From Panonychus citri (Eukaryota; Arthropoda; Arachnida; Trombidiformes; Tetranychidae), in assembly GCF_014898815.1 (NCBI RefSeq), contig NW_026515541.1, forward strand, positions 930,001 through 994,000: a stretch of 64,000 nucleotides of DNA, in the 5' to 3' direction. Each line of letters begins with the position of its first letter. Within the stretch, counting starts at the first letter, position 1. The notes below the pieces were generated by a model that was not told the DNA's origin, did not search any database, and was given only the letters and a program-made list of their open reading frames with translations. Shown here in pieces: positions 26,672-38,559 of this stretch. The position numbers were made by a program, and so were the translations under genes.

Positions 26672-26825
26672 TTGCTAATTATTGACAATCAATGAATGAC
26701 AATGATGAAAATTTTAGAGGAAAAAAAATTAACAATCAATTAATTGAATTGCTAATTATTGACAATCAATGAATGACAATGATGAAAATTTTAGAGGAAA
26801 AAAAATTAACAATCAATTAATTGAA
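26672..26825. repeat. Perfect tandem duplication, 77-bp unit x2
   Basis: 26672-26748 and 26749-26825 are identical by eye. The unit contains GCTAATTATTGACAATCAAT and an A-rich stretch. Confidence 0.95.
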
Positions 26826-27905
26826 AGGAAAAAAAACCAGGTACAATTAACTTAATTGATTGAATAAGAAGCTGATTACAATGATGATTAATTTTAATCA
26901 TCATCGTCATGAAACTATCATGAAATTAGGAAAACGTTGATTACAATTTAAATTGTAAATGCTTTTATTTTATATATTAGTTAGTTAACTACACATCATG
27001 TCAATCAACGCAATCAACAATTACTTTTATTTATTTAACTAATAACAATCTAATCAAAACCAGTTAATTGTAGTTAATTTAAAAGATGATGGTGCTGATG
27101 AAGGACAAACACTATTATTATATTAATCATAATGATTAATCATGACGATGATTAAAAATATTAGTAAATGAAAATTAGTTAGACAATGAAGGAGTTGATG
27201 AGGAAAACTTTATCAACTAAATTAAATGTAATCAACTTGATTACCTATTTAACTAATCATATTTGTTACTTGATGATCATGTTAATGATTAAGATGATTA
27301 CGATGGTTGATTGTTAATTGCTGGTGTTTACAATTTATATATATTTATATTATTTAATTGATTGTGATCATGAGATTGAACAAATAAAATTAAACAAAAA
27401 CCTAAATGCTAAATTTGATGATAAAGTTTAATCAACCCATTTACTTTGATGATAATCATGATAATAATTGTTGCTTTGTGATTAGTTAATTGTTACCCTC
27501 ATGTTAATCATGTTAATCATGTTAATCATTGTCATTGCATTGACCTTTTCCATCCAATTTAATTATAATTAAAGTTAATTTAGTAAAATGTGTAATGTAA
27601 TTTGTTGTTGCTTTTTGTTTTCCTAAATTGTCAACACTCAACATGCTACACAGAATTGCAATTAAATTTGATTAACTTAATCAATAGTAATTGTCATAAT
27701 TATCTAGCTAATTAATTGATTGTTCACTGATTTAAATGATGCTGATGATATTAATGATATTCTGATAGGTTACGGACATTTAATGAATAGCATTTGAAAC
27801 ATGTCGCAGTGGTCAAGAATCGAAGGTTATGATTCATTCATTGATAGAATTTCTCTTTTCTTCTCTTTATTTCATTAGTATCCTTTTCTCTAGCTGGCTT
27901 ATCTT

Positions 27906-27909
<4 letters not shown>

Positions 27910-27965
<56 letters not shown>
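27910..27965. repeat. (CT)n microsatellite
   Basis: Run of about 55 bp at the edge of a CGA-richer patch. Confidence 0.95.
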
Positions 27966-27966
<1 letters not shown>

Positions 27967-29048
27967 AATTAACTAACAAAACGAAAGATACTAATTGAAA
28001 GAGCGAAGGGATAAATAAGAATCTATTTCAAGTTCTATCGATCGAGCGTCTTTTGGACAATCAGAGGGCGAAAAAGTGATAACCAAACATAGAAAAATAT
28101 AATATCTGGTGTGATAGAAAAGTTCTCGAGCATTTCGTTGCAAGAACCGAATGAATAATTCGCGATATATTAGTCGCTCGAAAACTTGTACATTGAACTT
28201 AAGATAATCTATTGTTTTGTCTTGTTTTCGAATAACCTCCAGGTGACCTCTAAATGTGCGAATTGATCACAATGACCTTGAATTTTCCTGAAATCCTTCA
28301 AGTCTTTCTTTTCGAGTATGAATTTTGTATGACTAACGAATTGTATCATTTTAAGTATGAGTGTATCATGAATTTGAATACCAGTTTATCAAGATACTGA
28401 ATTTCAATAACTCAGAACATTTTTCTTTTAACTAAGATGATGTTTCGTTCGGTAATTTTGATCAGTAATATCGATTGATGTTTTCATGATGATCATTAGT
28501 GGTTCTTGTCATTGAATATCTCCTCTGGTTATTTGTTTTGTTTTACTAATTAACTAATTGGTTTCACTGTTAACCGAAGTGTAGAAGTGTATTTAGACGT
28601 TAATTATAAAGATGAAGATTGATTAAAGTGATAAATGAGATAAAGATTAACATGATTAAGTCAATCAAGTGAAATAAAGTGGATCAACATTGATGATTAT
28701 CTCATGATGGTTTTGATTATAATCAAAAGTAATCAAGATCAATTGATTGTCTTCATGTAAGGATCATGTTATTTTCTGATATATTCTGATAAATTTTGTA
28801 TAATGATTAGGTAATAGTGAAAGGAATTAACAATTTGACCAGAATTGCTACAATCAAGGATGATGATGATGATGATGATGATGACACAAAAAGGTGTCTT
28901 AATCATTATCATTATTTTGATTTGGAGATGATGAAAGAGAGTGAAGATAAAGATCTACAGGAAGATGATGTAGCTTGATGATGAAGGATAATCAAGTGAT
29001 AGTTGCTTGTTAATTCCAGTTGATCTCATTGTGAGTCCATTGGATGAT

Positions 29049-29085
<37 letters not shown>

Positions 29086-30817
29086 TGATTAAGATGATGA
29101 AGATGAAGAAATCAAATGAACAAAAAGCATTCTCATCACTTGATATTATCAATCTAATCATTTTGTTGTTGTTATGTTGACAACCAGTTTAATTAGAGTC
29201 TTTGAGCTTCGTTACAATTATAAATCTCTTGTGATTTGATTGTAATTCTGGAGCGAGAAAAAAGTTCATCAAAATGATTAAGATTATGAGGATAAAGAGA
29301 AGAGTAGAAACAAATAACAATTAAGATTAGAGAAACAAATATCAGAGTAAATTTTTTATTCCAATAAACTTTTCCTTTCAGAAGAAAAAAGTGATGAGGA
29401 TGCTCAAAAAGATGCTCATGATCATCATCATGAAACTGATAGATTTGGAAATGATTAATTTTCTGCTCCCAAAGAAAACAATTAACTGTTGACAGTTAAT
29501 TGTTCATGAAGACAGGAAGATGATGATGATGATAACTGGGAGGATATGTTTTTGCTCTGTTGTAAAAATTTACCTTTTATCATCATGTTGCTAATGAAGG
29601 ATGAACTTTATGATATTATTAATTTACTTGGGATAAATTAATTCATGTTATTATCATGATTAACAATGATGATGAGTTTGATGATAATTATAGAAGACAT
29701 TGTCAAAGGTAAAGAGTAGGATGAGATGATGATGATGATGATGATGAAGATGATGAGTAAACTGATGATTAAACTTTTGGGTATTGTCTGAACTTAGTGT
29801 CCACCCAATGGTCATAATGATTTTAAATTTACTCTTCTATCTCTCTAATTACTATTCGTGATTATCATTGGACCATAGATGATTTAGTTTATCCAAACAA
29901 ATAATAATCAAGTCTAAATATCATCATCATCAAACCAATGATGATAATGATTATAATGATGATAGGGATCAACATCATCAACTTGGTCATCATCTCGTTT
30001 TTTTTGTTGATACTCACGATAAAGTCAAAAACTCATTTATATTTAGTTTTTAACCTTAACGTTGAATTTGATAATTATTATTGCCGAAAGAAAGACTTTC
30101 ATTGTCCATTAGGATGAAGATAATGATTAAGATGAAGATGAGGATGATAATCATGATTCTAATTGTTGCTTAGGTATCAATTAAGTCGATTCATTGTCAT
30201 TGTGATTTGAGAAAGAGAAAAAGAAAGAGAGAGAGAGAGGGAAAGTGGATAAAAGAAGAGAAGAGAAGAAAAAAGTTGAAATTCTTATTGGAGTAAGAAA
30301 GAAAAAGGGAGAGAGAGAGCGAAGGTTAAAGATGATGAGAAGAAGATAATTCTGACCGGAAATAGAAGAATAGTCAATAATATTGACTGGTCATTTCTCT
30401 CTTACCTTGAATTTTTTGTTCGGATTAAGGTGAATGATGTAAGAGAAAAGAGAGAGACAATTCATTATTCGAGTTTCTCTTTCCTTTTCTCTTTCTTTTC
30501 AGGTTCCTTTCACTTTCTCTTTTCATCACCATCATCTCTCTCTCTCTCTCTCTCATTCCCTTTTACCTCTTACTTTTTTCCAAGGAAAAAAATAAGAAAG
30601 AAAAGAAAGAGGAGGATTAAAGTAAACCTCGAAATCCCTCCTACCACACCCCACATCACCACAATCATTATAACTTATAATTTAAAAACTACATAGTTAT
30701 TATCTCCTCTGTCTTTTTCTCTTTCTTTATCATCATCATCATCATCTTACTTTATCGTAACTTTCTTACACTTGATTTTATCTTCATCATCTCTCCCACA
30801 TCCCTCCCCCAACTATG

Positions 30818-30852
<35 letters not shown>

Positions 30853-31405
30853 TGTCCCAGGTAAACGTTGGACTTAATTACCACCCTCGAAATAATTTCT
30901 ATTTGGTTTCTTGGTTGGATTGAGAAAAAAAAGATCACAGGTAAAAAATACTAGAAAAGAACAAAAATTATTCTTCAAAAAGAACTTTTTTCTTCTACTC
31001 TTTTTCCCTCCCACTTTCTCTTTCTCTCTCTCTCTTTCTCTCTTTCTCTCTCTCTCTTTTATTTACTTTCTATTAACCTGTTAATTATTATCTCTCTCAT
31101 TAAAATCGTGAAAATTGCAAGAAAATAACAATAATTAATTTAATTGTTGATCAAATCCGAATGGAAAATATTTTCTCGATAATCAAACTAAAACCTTCAA
31201 TTTGTTATGAAAAAAAAAATCTAATCACTTTGAGATAATCATTGACATTTTTTAACAATCAACTTGAATCTCAAATGATGATCACAATTAAACAGGCAAA
31301 TTCAATGTCATTGTCAATTAAATTGTGTAGGCTGTAATCAGGAATGAGTTACAATCAATATTGATTGACTTTATAACGAATTTGTTTTGTTAAAAAAGAG
31401 AAAAC

Positions 31406-31432
31406 AAAAAGTTCACAGAACCAGAACTTTTT
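31406..31432. repeat. Inverted repeat of the AAAAAGTTC word, 9-bp stem
   Basis: AAAAAGTTC (31406-31414) and GAACTTTTT (31424-31432) with a 9-base loop. The arm is the same word that recurs across the noncoding part of the window. Confidence 0.85.
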
Positions 31433-31608
31433 TCGAATTTTAATCAAATTTTGAAAGATATTATTTACCAATGAAAGTTCATAGTGTTAAGCTCATGATT
31501 AATCTTTCGGAAATTGATAATTCTAAAGATAAAATAGTCGAGAAAAAAAAGACATGAAATCGAAAGTCAAAAAACCTTCCAAAATGATATTAGAACTTTT
31601 CTAATGAA

Positions 31609-31639
31609 AATAAATCGATAACTAAGCTATCGATTTATT
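31609..31639. repeat. Inverted repeat, 12-bp perfect stem, 7-base loop
   Basis: AATAAATCGATA (31609-31620), loop ACTAAGC, TATCGATTTATT (31628-31639). The arms include ATCGATA, close to the DRE site TATCGATA. Confidence 0.9.
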
Positions 31640-31721
31640 ATATTTATTAAGATTAATTATCAAAGTGAAAAAAAGTTGAAATTGTATTTTTTCAATTAGT
31701 TTCTAGGTGAATGTTACACAC

Positions 31722-31723
<2 letters not shown>

Positions 31724-31794
<71 letters not shown>
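31724..31794. repeat. (GA)n microsatellite
   Basis: Uninterrupted run of about 71 bp. Confidence 0.96.
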
Positions 31795-31798
<4 letters not shown>

Positions 31799-33668
31799 CA
31801 GATTCCTGAGATCTAATTAAGAATCGGAAGATAATGGATGAGATATAAATCTTATCTTCTACCGGAAAGATGAAAACGGACAAAGAAGATGAAAGAGAGA
31901 TGAAAGTGAAAGTTGTAACGTTTTCTTCATTCTCATGAAATCATCATCATTGAATTGGAATCGAAAATTTCTGAAATTCTCAAAAAAAAAGTTAATACAA
32001 ATGATTAATTCATAAAGAACTAAAAAACTGATTAACTTTGATAATGAAACTCATTTCATTGAAACATTTATTTTCTCTCTTTTTTCATTAATAATAATTA
32101 TCTCTCTCTCTCTCTTTCTTACCTATGTAACTCACGATGATAATGATGATGACAATAATAATATTAATGACGATGAGCATCATTTGCTAATGTTGTTTAT
32201 GTTTATATAAGTTGTCAGTAGGGGGAGAGAGTTAATGAAAATGATAATAATCAACCCTTAATGACTATCATTTACAAAGGTATATTAACCTTAAATCTTA
32301 ATTTCTCATCAACAGAAACATCATAATCACCATGAGGATGATAATTATTATCACCATCGTCAAGGTGCATTCTTAGGAGATATACATTCATTGAGGTGAG
32401 GAAAAGTAGGAGGTGGGGGAGTTTCAGATATCAAAGTAAAGGTCGATGATTATTAATATCAAGGTAGAAAAAAGTTCTAATGACTTTGTTGAAAGAGAGA
32501 AATTCATTGAGAGAGAGAAGAAAAGTTTTTTTTTCTCTCTCTCTTTCTCTTTCTTATTTTTCGCATCCTTCTAATGGTGATAAACAAAATTATCTTCATC
32601 ATCTTATCACCTCCTTCATTTTGATGTTTTCCCTTATTTTTTGCCCTTTAATTCACTGAGATTGAGGGTGGGGTGGATTTCTTATCATCTTTTTCATACT
32701 CTGTATCCTTGACGTATTAATGAGAGAATGATGAACAAGCTCCCGGATTTAATTCCTCATCTTCATCTTCATTTTCATCATTATCTTTGTCTTCCCCATC
32801 ATCTACTTTTTTTTACTCTTATCATACTATTACCAGAGTATTATCATCATCATTATCTACCTTTAATTATCAGTTCACCTTCATCTTTGTTTTTTTTCTG
32901 GTTTCATGGTTCAATTGATAATGTTGATATTTACCTGGTTTATCTTGCCAATAGTTATTGTTGCTCTTGTTGTTATTGTTGTTGTTGTTGTTGTTGTTAC
33001 CTGTGTCTAGATGAAGATGATAAGTATTAAGGTTCGGGATGAAAGTTAATATACACTAAGAAATGAATACAAAGTTTTCCAATTTTCTAATAATCATTTT
33101 TACCTTAAAATCGTCATAATAATAATCATCTTTAACTGTTAATTGCATTTTCCTATTACATTTAATGATATACCTGTTTACCTGTGGTTAATTATATGAC
33201 TTCGTAACTATCAACTGACCGCTGACCATCAGCTCACTAAATAAGCGAAAATATTTTAACCACAAACCTGATGATTATCATGATGATACTTATGTTTATC
33301 ATCATATTCATTTGAAAGTATTGAAGAAAACAAAGCAAAAAGTTAATATTAGGTTTTTGTAGAGGATGAAAAGTTTATCTTCAATATATTGAGTTATTGT
33401 CAAAGGGATTTCGAGATGACCCAAGAGAAGTGACCATTGTGCTTGATAGTTTTAACTTTAAATGGACTTGATTGTTTAGCTAATTGTTTGGTATAAAGAT
33501 TAGCTGATTAGTTGTGTTTTAATATCATTAAGTTTTGTTCATCAAGTGAAACTTAATGTTAAGGTTGTTTCAATGGTTCATTGGTCAATCCATTTTTCTG
33601 AGTTAATTTTGATTCTCACACTAATTCAAAGTTCATGAAGATGAAGGAGATGATGATCAAGGAGAATT

Positions 33669-33670
<2 letters not shown>

Positions 33671-33704
<34 letters not shown>
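33671..33704. repeat. (CT)n microsatellite
   Basis: Run of about 33 bp. Confidence 0.93.
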
Positions 33705-33708
<4 letters not shown>

Positions 33709-35392
33709 GGTTTTTTCATTGATAATTTTTCACCGGGTGGAACAGGAAAAATATTAGACAAAGAATCAATGGAGAGAATAGAATATCAGAAAAAAGAATA
33801 ATTTTTTTTGGAAAAATATTACGTCTGCATAAAAATAGGTTCACTGATTTTGGGAACAATTAAGATGATGATGATTGTGATGGAGGTGAATTTCATTCTG
33901 ATGACTGATTATTAAGAGATTGATGAGAGAGTTTGATTATGAAATACTTTGTTCTGGAGGAATGAGAAAGATATTCATGAGTAAATAAGTTAATTCGTAA
34001 AGTTTTTTTTTTCTATTATTCTCCATCTTGGTGATTAAACTGAGTATCAGCATTGGAATCATCTGTTTACAGGGGGGAATTTACATTTTCCTCATCAGAT
34101 TCCAAAGAATAACCATCATGATAGTGACAGTAAGATGAGCCAAAAAGTCCTGGAATAGAATCAGGGAGAGAGAAAAAGAGAGCTAATCAAATAAGAGATT
34201 AGTGGAAGATCAGGATTTCATGTCATTCTGATGAGTGAAAAGCTGAGTAAGATGTTTGAAATGATCTTTGATGACGAAAACCACTAAAATCAGAACAAAT
34301 TAGTGGTCAAGCAAAAAAAAATTGGTGATGATGGTCAAGATGAATTAGGAACGTGAAAATTTTTCTCTTACATTTGATGATATATAATTTCTAAGGGAGA
34401 GATAGAGTGAGAGAGAGAGAGAGAGAGAGATGACAATCCCATGTAAATAATAAGGAGCATCAAGATGATAGGAGACAAAAGTTATATGAAAATGAGAATC
34501 ATTTTAATGTATAAATGATTATTTGATTAAAGTGATTTCTTTCCTATTGATTGTTTATTGATTGTTATTGGTGATGGTGGTTGTTTATGTCAAATTAAAA
34601 GACAACAACAGCAATCAAAGTGTTATCATCATCATCATCATCATCATCATCTTTCAAATGATAATCTTACAAAGAGATTTGGAAAGTAACTGTAATATGA
34701 AAAAGTAAAGTATCAGGATGAAGATGAAGATGAGGATGAGGATGAGAAACAAAAATTATCCTCAAATTATATTAACCACTGGACACAAATTAAATTGCTT
34801 CTGAAATCAGGGTGACAAGGGATTGATGTTGTTGGTCATTCTGATTTCTTAATGATAATGATTGTGATGATAACTGGACAATCAGATGAAAATCAAATGG
34901 TAAAATCATTTAATCTAATTCAGTTCAACAGATTAATGATCAAATAACAACAACAACAAATGAGGAAAACAATTTAATCCCTTTAATCAACATAACTCAT
35001 TACTCATTTACACACCAATCAATTATTTAAATTAACAGACAAACAATCAAATTAAACACAAAGTAAATTACAATCAATTTAATGAAAAAAAAATCTACAA
35101 ATTAAATTAACGATTGATTTAATCATATAGAGATGGATGTATGTAACACTAAAATGGTAACAATTAAATTAGTTGTAATAACAATTAACTGACTCAGTTA
35201 ATCCAATTAAAGTTGATTTTCTAATTGATTAATTTTATTGATTAATTTGATCCAATTAAAAGTGTGAAAAACAAACCATCAGAATCACCAAACTAATTTA
35301 GATTGTGAAACCTTAATAATAATCACAATTAACTAACTAACTAACTTTTTTTTTTCATCAACCAGCAAAACCAGATTGTTGATTGTTGATGG

Positions 35393-35608
35393 TTGATTAA
35401 ACCAGCGTTAAGCTTTAATCAACAAACAATTATTACGATTCACGATTTTTTATATGAAGATTTAAGAAAAACTAGGAGCCGTACAGGCATGGAAAAAATA
35501 TCAACAGAAAGAAGACAAAAATCTTCAACAACAAAAAATAGAACCAATGTCATAGGTGTTCAGGGTCAAAAGTTATTAATTAATGAAAAAAACGGGGCGT
35601 TAAATTGA
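35393..35608 (+). CDS. Unrecognised 71-codon open frame, doubtful
   Basis: ATG to stop, 71 residues, Lys/Arg/Thr-rich in the middle (TRSRTGMEKISTERRQKSS), with more even composition than the repeat-derived frames nearby. The surrounding 35.4-35.8 kb is also less repetitive. I recognise no domain, signal peptide or membrane segment. It could be an exon, a fragment of an old mobile element or chance. Confidence 0.12.
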   Translation: MIKPALSFNQQTIITIHDFLYEDLRKTRSRTGMEKISTERRQKSSTTKNRTNVIGVQGQKLLINEKNGALN

Positions 35609-35909
35609 CCAAATTAAAATGTTAATTAGATTAATAAGAGGATTAGACAGAAAAGAAAGAGAAAAGGGGGAGAGAGAGAAGGGATGAATTATGACGTTCG
35701 GGGCAATGAAAGGGGAAGAGAAAAGAAAGAGCATCAGATGAATGTAACTTTTTTAATTGTATCAATCGCACGCCCTGGGATATTAAAACTTTGAGAGGTT
35801 AATCAAAGATACGATTAACCACTCTGTTTAAATTAAGGTTGACAAAATTTTAAATAAAAAAGACAGAAAAGATGACATTCATGAATCAATCTCCTAAAAT
35901 TATTAAGAA

Positions 35910-35930
35910 AAGCGATCATGTTGATCGCTT
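35910..35930. repeat. Inverted repeat, 8-bp stem, 5-base loop
   Basis: AAGCGATC, loop ATGTT, GATCGCTT. GC-richer than its surroundings. Confidence 0.85.
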
Positions 35931-36020
35931 GGTTTTCCTTGTCACAATTAAGCAACAACATAAAAAAAAATGTCAACTTGACAATTAAAAGGTTTCAAAG
36001 CTCATTATCAACAATATCTA

Positions 36021-36219
36021 AATCATCATCTACAATATCATCGTCATCATCATCATCATTGTCTAAATCCAATGTCAGTTAATCACAACAACAATTTAAC
36101 AACTAAATTAAGTTTTGATAATCATCATCTACAATATCATCGTCATCATCATCATCATTGTCTAAATCCAATGTCAGTTAATCACAACAACAATTTAACA
36201 ACTAAATTAAGTTTTGATA
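36021..36219. repeat. Tandem duplication, 99-bp unit x2
   Basis: 36021-36119 and 36120-36218 match by eye over their length, including a TCATCATC run and CCAATGTCAGTTAATCACAA. Confidence 0.93.
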
Positions 36220-36620
36220 TTAACTTTTCCTTAAATTGTTAACCATTTTTTAGTTTATATTTTGGTTCCACATCATCTCAATCCCTTTGGGCTTAATTGT
36301 CAACAATTTAATTGTCTACCAAATTACCTGAACCGAATTAAATTACCTTAACAATCAAAGTTTGTATTTAACTAACTAACTTGATTGGTTAAATTAATAC
36401 TTTGTCAATATTAATCTTAATCCAAAAGTGATTAAAGAAAATGAGAAAAAAAAATTATTATTAAAGATGAAGATGAAAAAATTGATTTTGATCAGAAAAA
36501 TTTTTCTCCAACTCAATTATTATTTTTTATTTCTTTCATTACAACAATTAATTGTTATTACAATTTAATATAATATATATATTTTATATCACCACCGCAA
36601 TTAACAATCATAGCAAAAGT

Positions 36621-37051
36621 TAATGATGCTTTAAGGTAGTAATCAGTTGAGATGATTGTAATTACAATTGTGAATGTAAGTGTGTAACAATTAAGCTCAT
36701 TCATCATCAGGAAAATGAATCAACAATCAGAACAAAAAACAATCATAATCAACAAGAACAACTTTTTTAATGATAAATTTAATTGTTCAACTTTTCATAT
36801 TATTATTATTAAATATATATAGATGTTGATTGTTTATAATGATGCTTTAAGGTAGTAATCAGTTGAGATGATTGTAATTACAATTGTGAATGTAAGTGTG
36901 TAACAATTAAGCTCATTCATCATCAGGAAAAAATGAATCAATCAGAACAAAAAACAATCATAATCAACAAGAACAACTTTTTTAATGATAAATTTAATTG
37001 TTCAACTTTTCATATTATTATTATTAAATATATATAGATGTTGATTGTTTA
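36621..37051. repeat. Imperfect tandem duplication, about 216-bp unit x2
   Basis: 36621-36836 and 36837 to about 37051 match except for small indels (AGGAAAATGAATCAACAATCAG against AGGAAAAAATGAATCAATCAG). It has diverged slightly, so unlike the perfect pairs it is more likely a real genomic duplication. Confidence 0.9.
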
Positions 37052-38559
37052 ATTGTGAACAACTACAGCTTAGCAATTAACCTTAATTGTTAACAGTGTA
37101 TGGAGTATATATATGTGTGTATGTGTATTATAATCCAAGGATAATTAACTCTTTTAATTGTCACACATTTAAAGTAAATTAGTTGATAATGATTGTAATT
37201 AAAGTTGTGGTGATTAATGAATTTAATTTTGTTAATGATTAGTTAATTGTTATTCATCATCATGTTGATCATTTGATACTTTTTCTAACCAGTTAATTGC
37301 TTATATACTTTTACATTGTATATATAGAGAGTTTAAATTGTTAATTGAAACAATTTCAAAAGGATAATCATTAAAATTGATTCTTAATTCATGATTATAA
37401 TTGTGATGATGATGATGATGATGATTGCAATTGAATTAAGTAAATTGTTAACAACAATCAATTTTTAGTTTTTCTACCTTTTCATTTTTTATTTTGCCAA
37501 ATTGTGATTGTTTGATTTTAATTTTGTTTCATTGATGATAATCATTTAAATTGAATTTAATATTTTCTTACCCATGAAGAAATCAAAGTTAATTGTTAAT
37601 CACGATTTATAAATATATATTTAAAGGTAAATATAATGATTACCATGATATTTATTGAGATGATGAAACAAAGGATGATGATGATCAATTGAAGGTGGAG
37701 ATGATGATAAATATCATCATGAATACTTACCCTTGAAGGTATTGCACGAGAGAGAGAAAGAGAGAGAGAGAGAGTGAGTGAGTAAGTTCAGGTTTCTGAA
37801 CGATAATCATCATGACAAAGAAAATGGCGAAAAAAGTTATCATTGGAGAAAAGTGAAATCATGAGAAGATGAAATAAAATAATGAACAGAAAAAAAGTTC
37901 ATCATCATGAAATAATCTGCCTTTGATTGTTTACTATTTTAATTCAATCTCTCTCTCTCTCTCAGTTGACAGAACTTTTTTCTTGCTCTTCATGATAGAA
38001 ACAAAGAAAAGATCGGATAAAAAAATCATTGAGTTAGTCTGAAGAGACTCACTCAGATTCATGATCCATATTTTCACCGAAAACAAAATATAAAAAAAAA
38101 TCTCGCTCACAATGATTAACCTAAATCACGAAGAGGCAAATTTAATTATGAAATAAATTATTAAATTGTTATATTAATGTTTGTATAATGTAGTTGAAGT
38201 TTAATTTAGTTATTAATTTGTTTGGTAATGATAATACAGTAATTTAAATAACATAGGAATCATGGTTGACCAAAAATGAAAGGTTTTTGGGTTTGTATTT
38301 GTTTGTTGATTTTTTGTTTATGAGAAAAAAGAGAGAGAGAGAGAGAGAAAGGGAAAATGATGATGAGGATGAGGATGAAGATGAAGATGAAAATGAAGAT
38401 GATGATGAGAGGGGGAAAGTGTTCTCAATGCAATATTATATTATATGTATAATGGATAAAGAGGGAAAGTGCAATGAAGACAAAATTGGAATGGCTTTTG
38501 TATGTAGTATGTGTGTGTATGTGTTTATCATCATAATCATCATTTTGTCATCATCTTAC

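Larger units (their letters stand above)
16562..38559. other. No confident gene: probable zfh2 intron or downstream flank
   Basis: About 22 kb after the exon C donor, read on the minus strand. Holds simple repeats, dense TTAATTGT/ACAATTAA words, several local duplications, three CGA-richer patches (about 25.8-26.6, 28.0-28.4 and 31.4-31.7 kb) and short inverted repeats. I looked on both strands for a fourth homeodomain recognition helix (WFQNAR) and saw none. A 71-codon frame at 35393-35608 is listed separately. Confidence 0.55.

Noticed and set aside
36001..37060. Possible CRISPR-like or satellite array
   Set aside because: Only two copies of each unit and no spacer pattern. Simple tandem duplications explain it.
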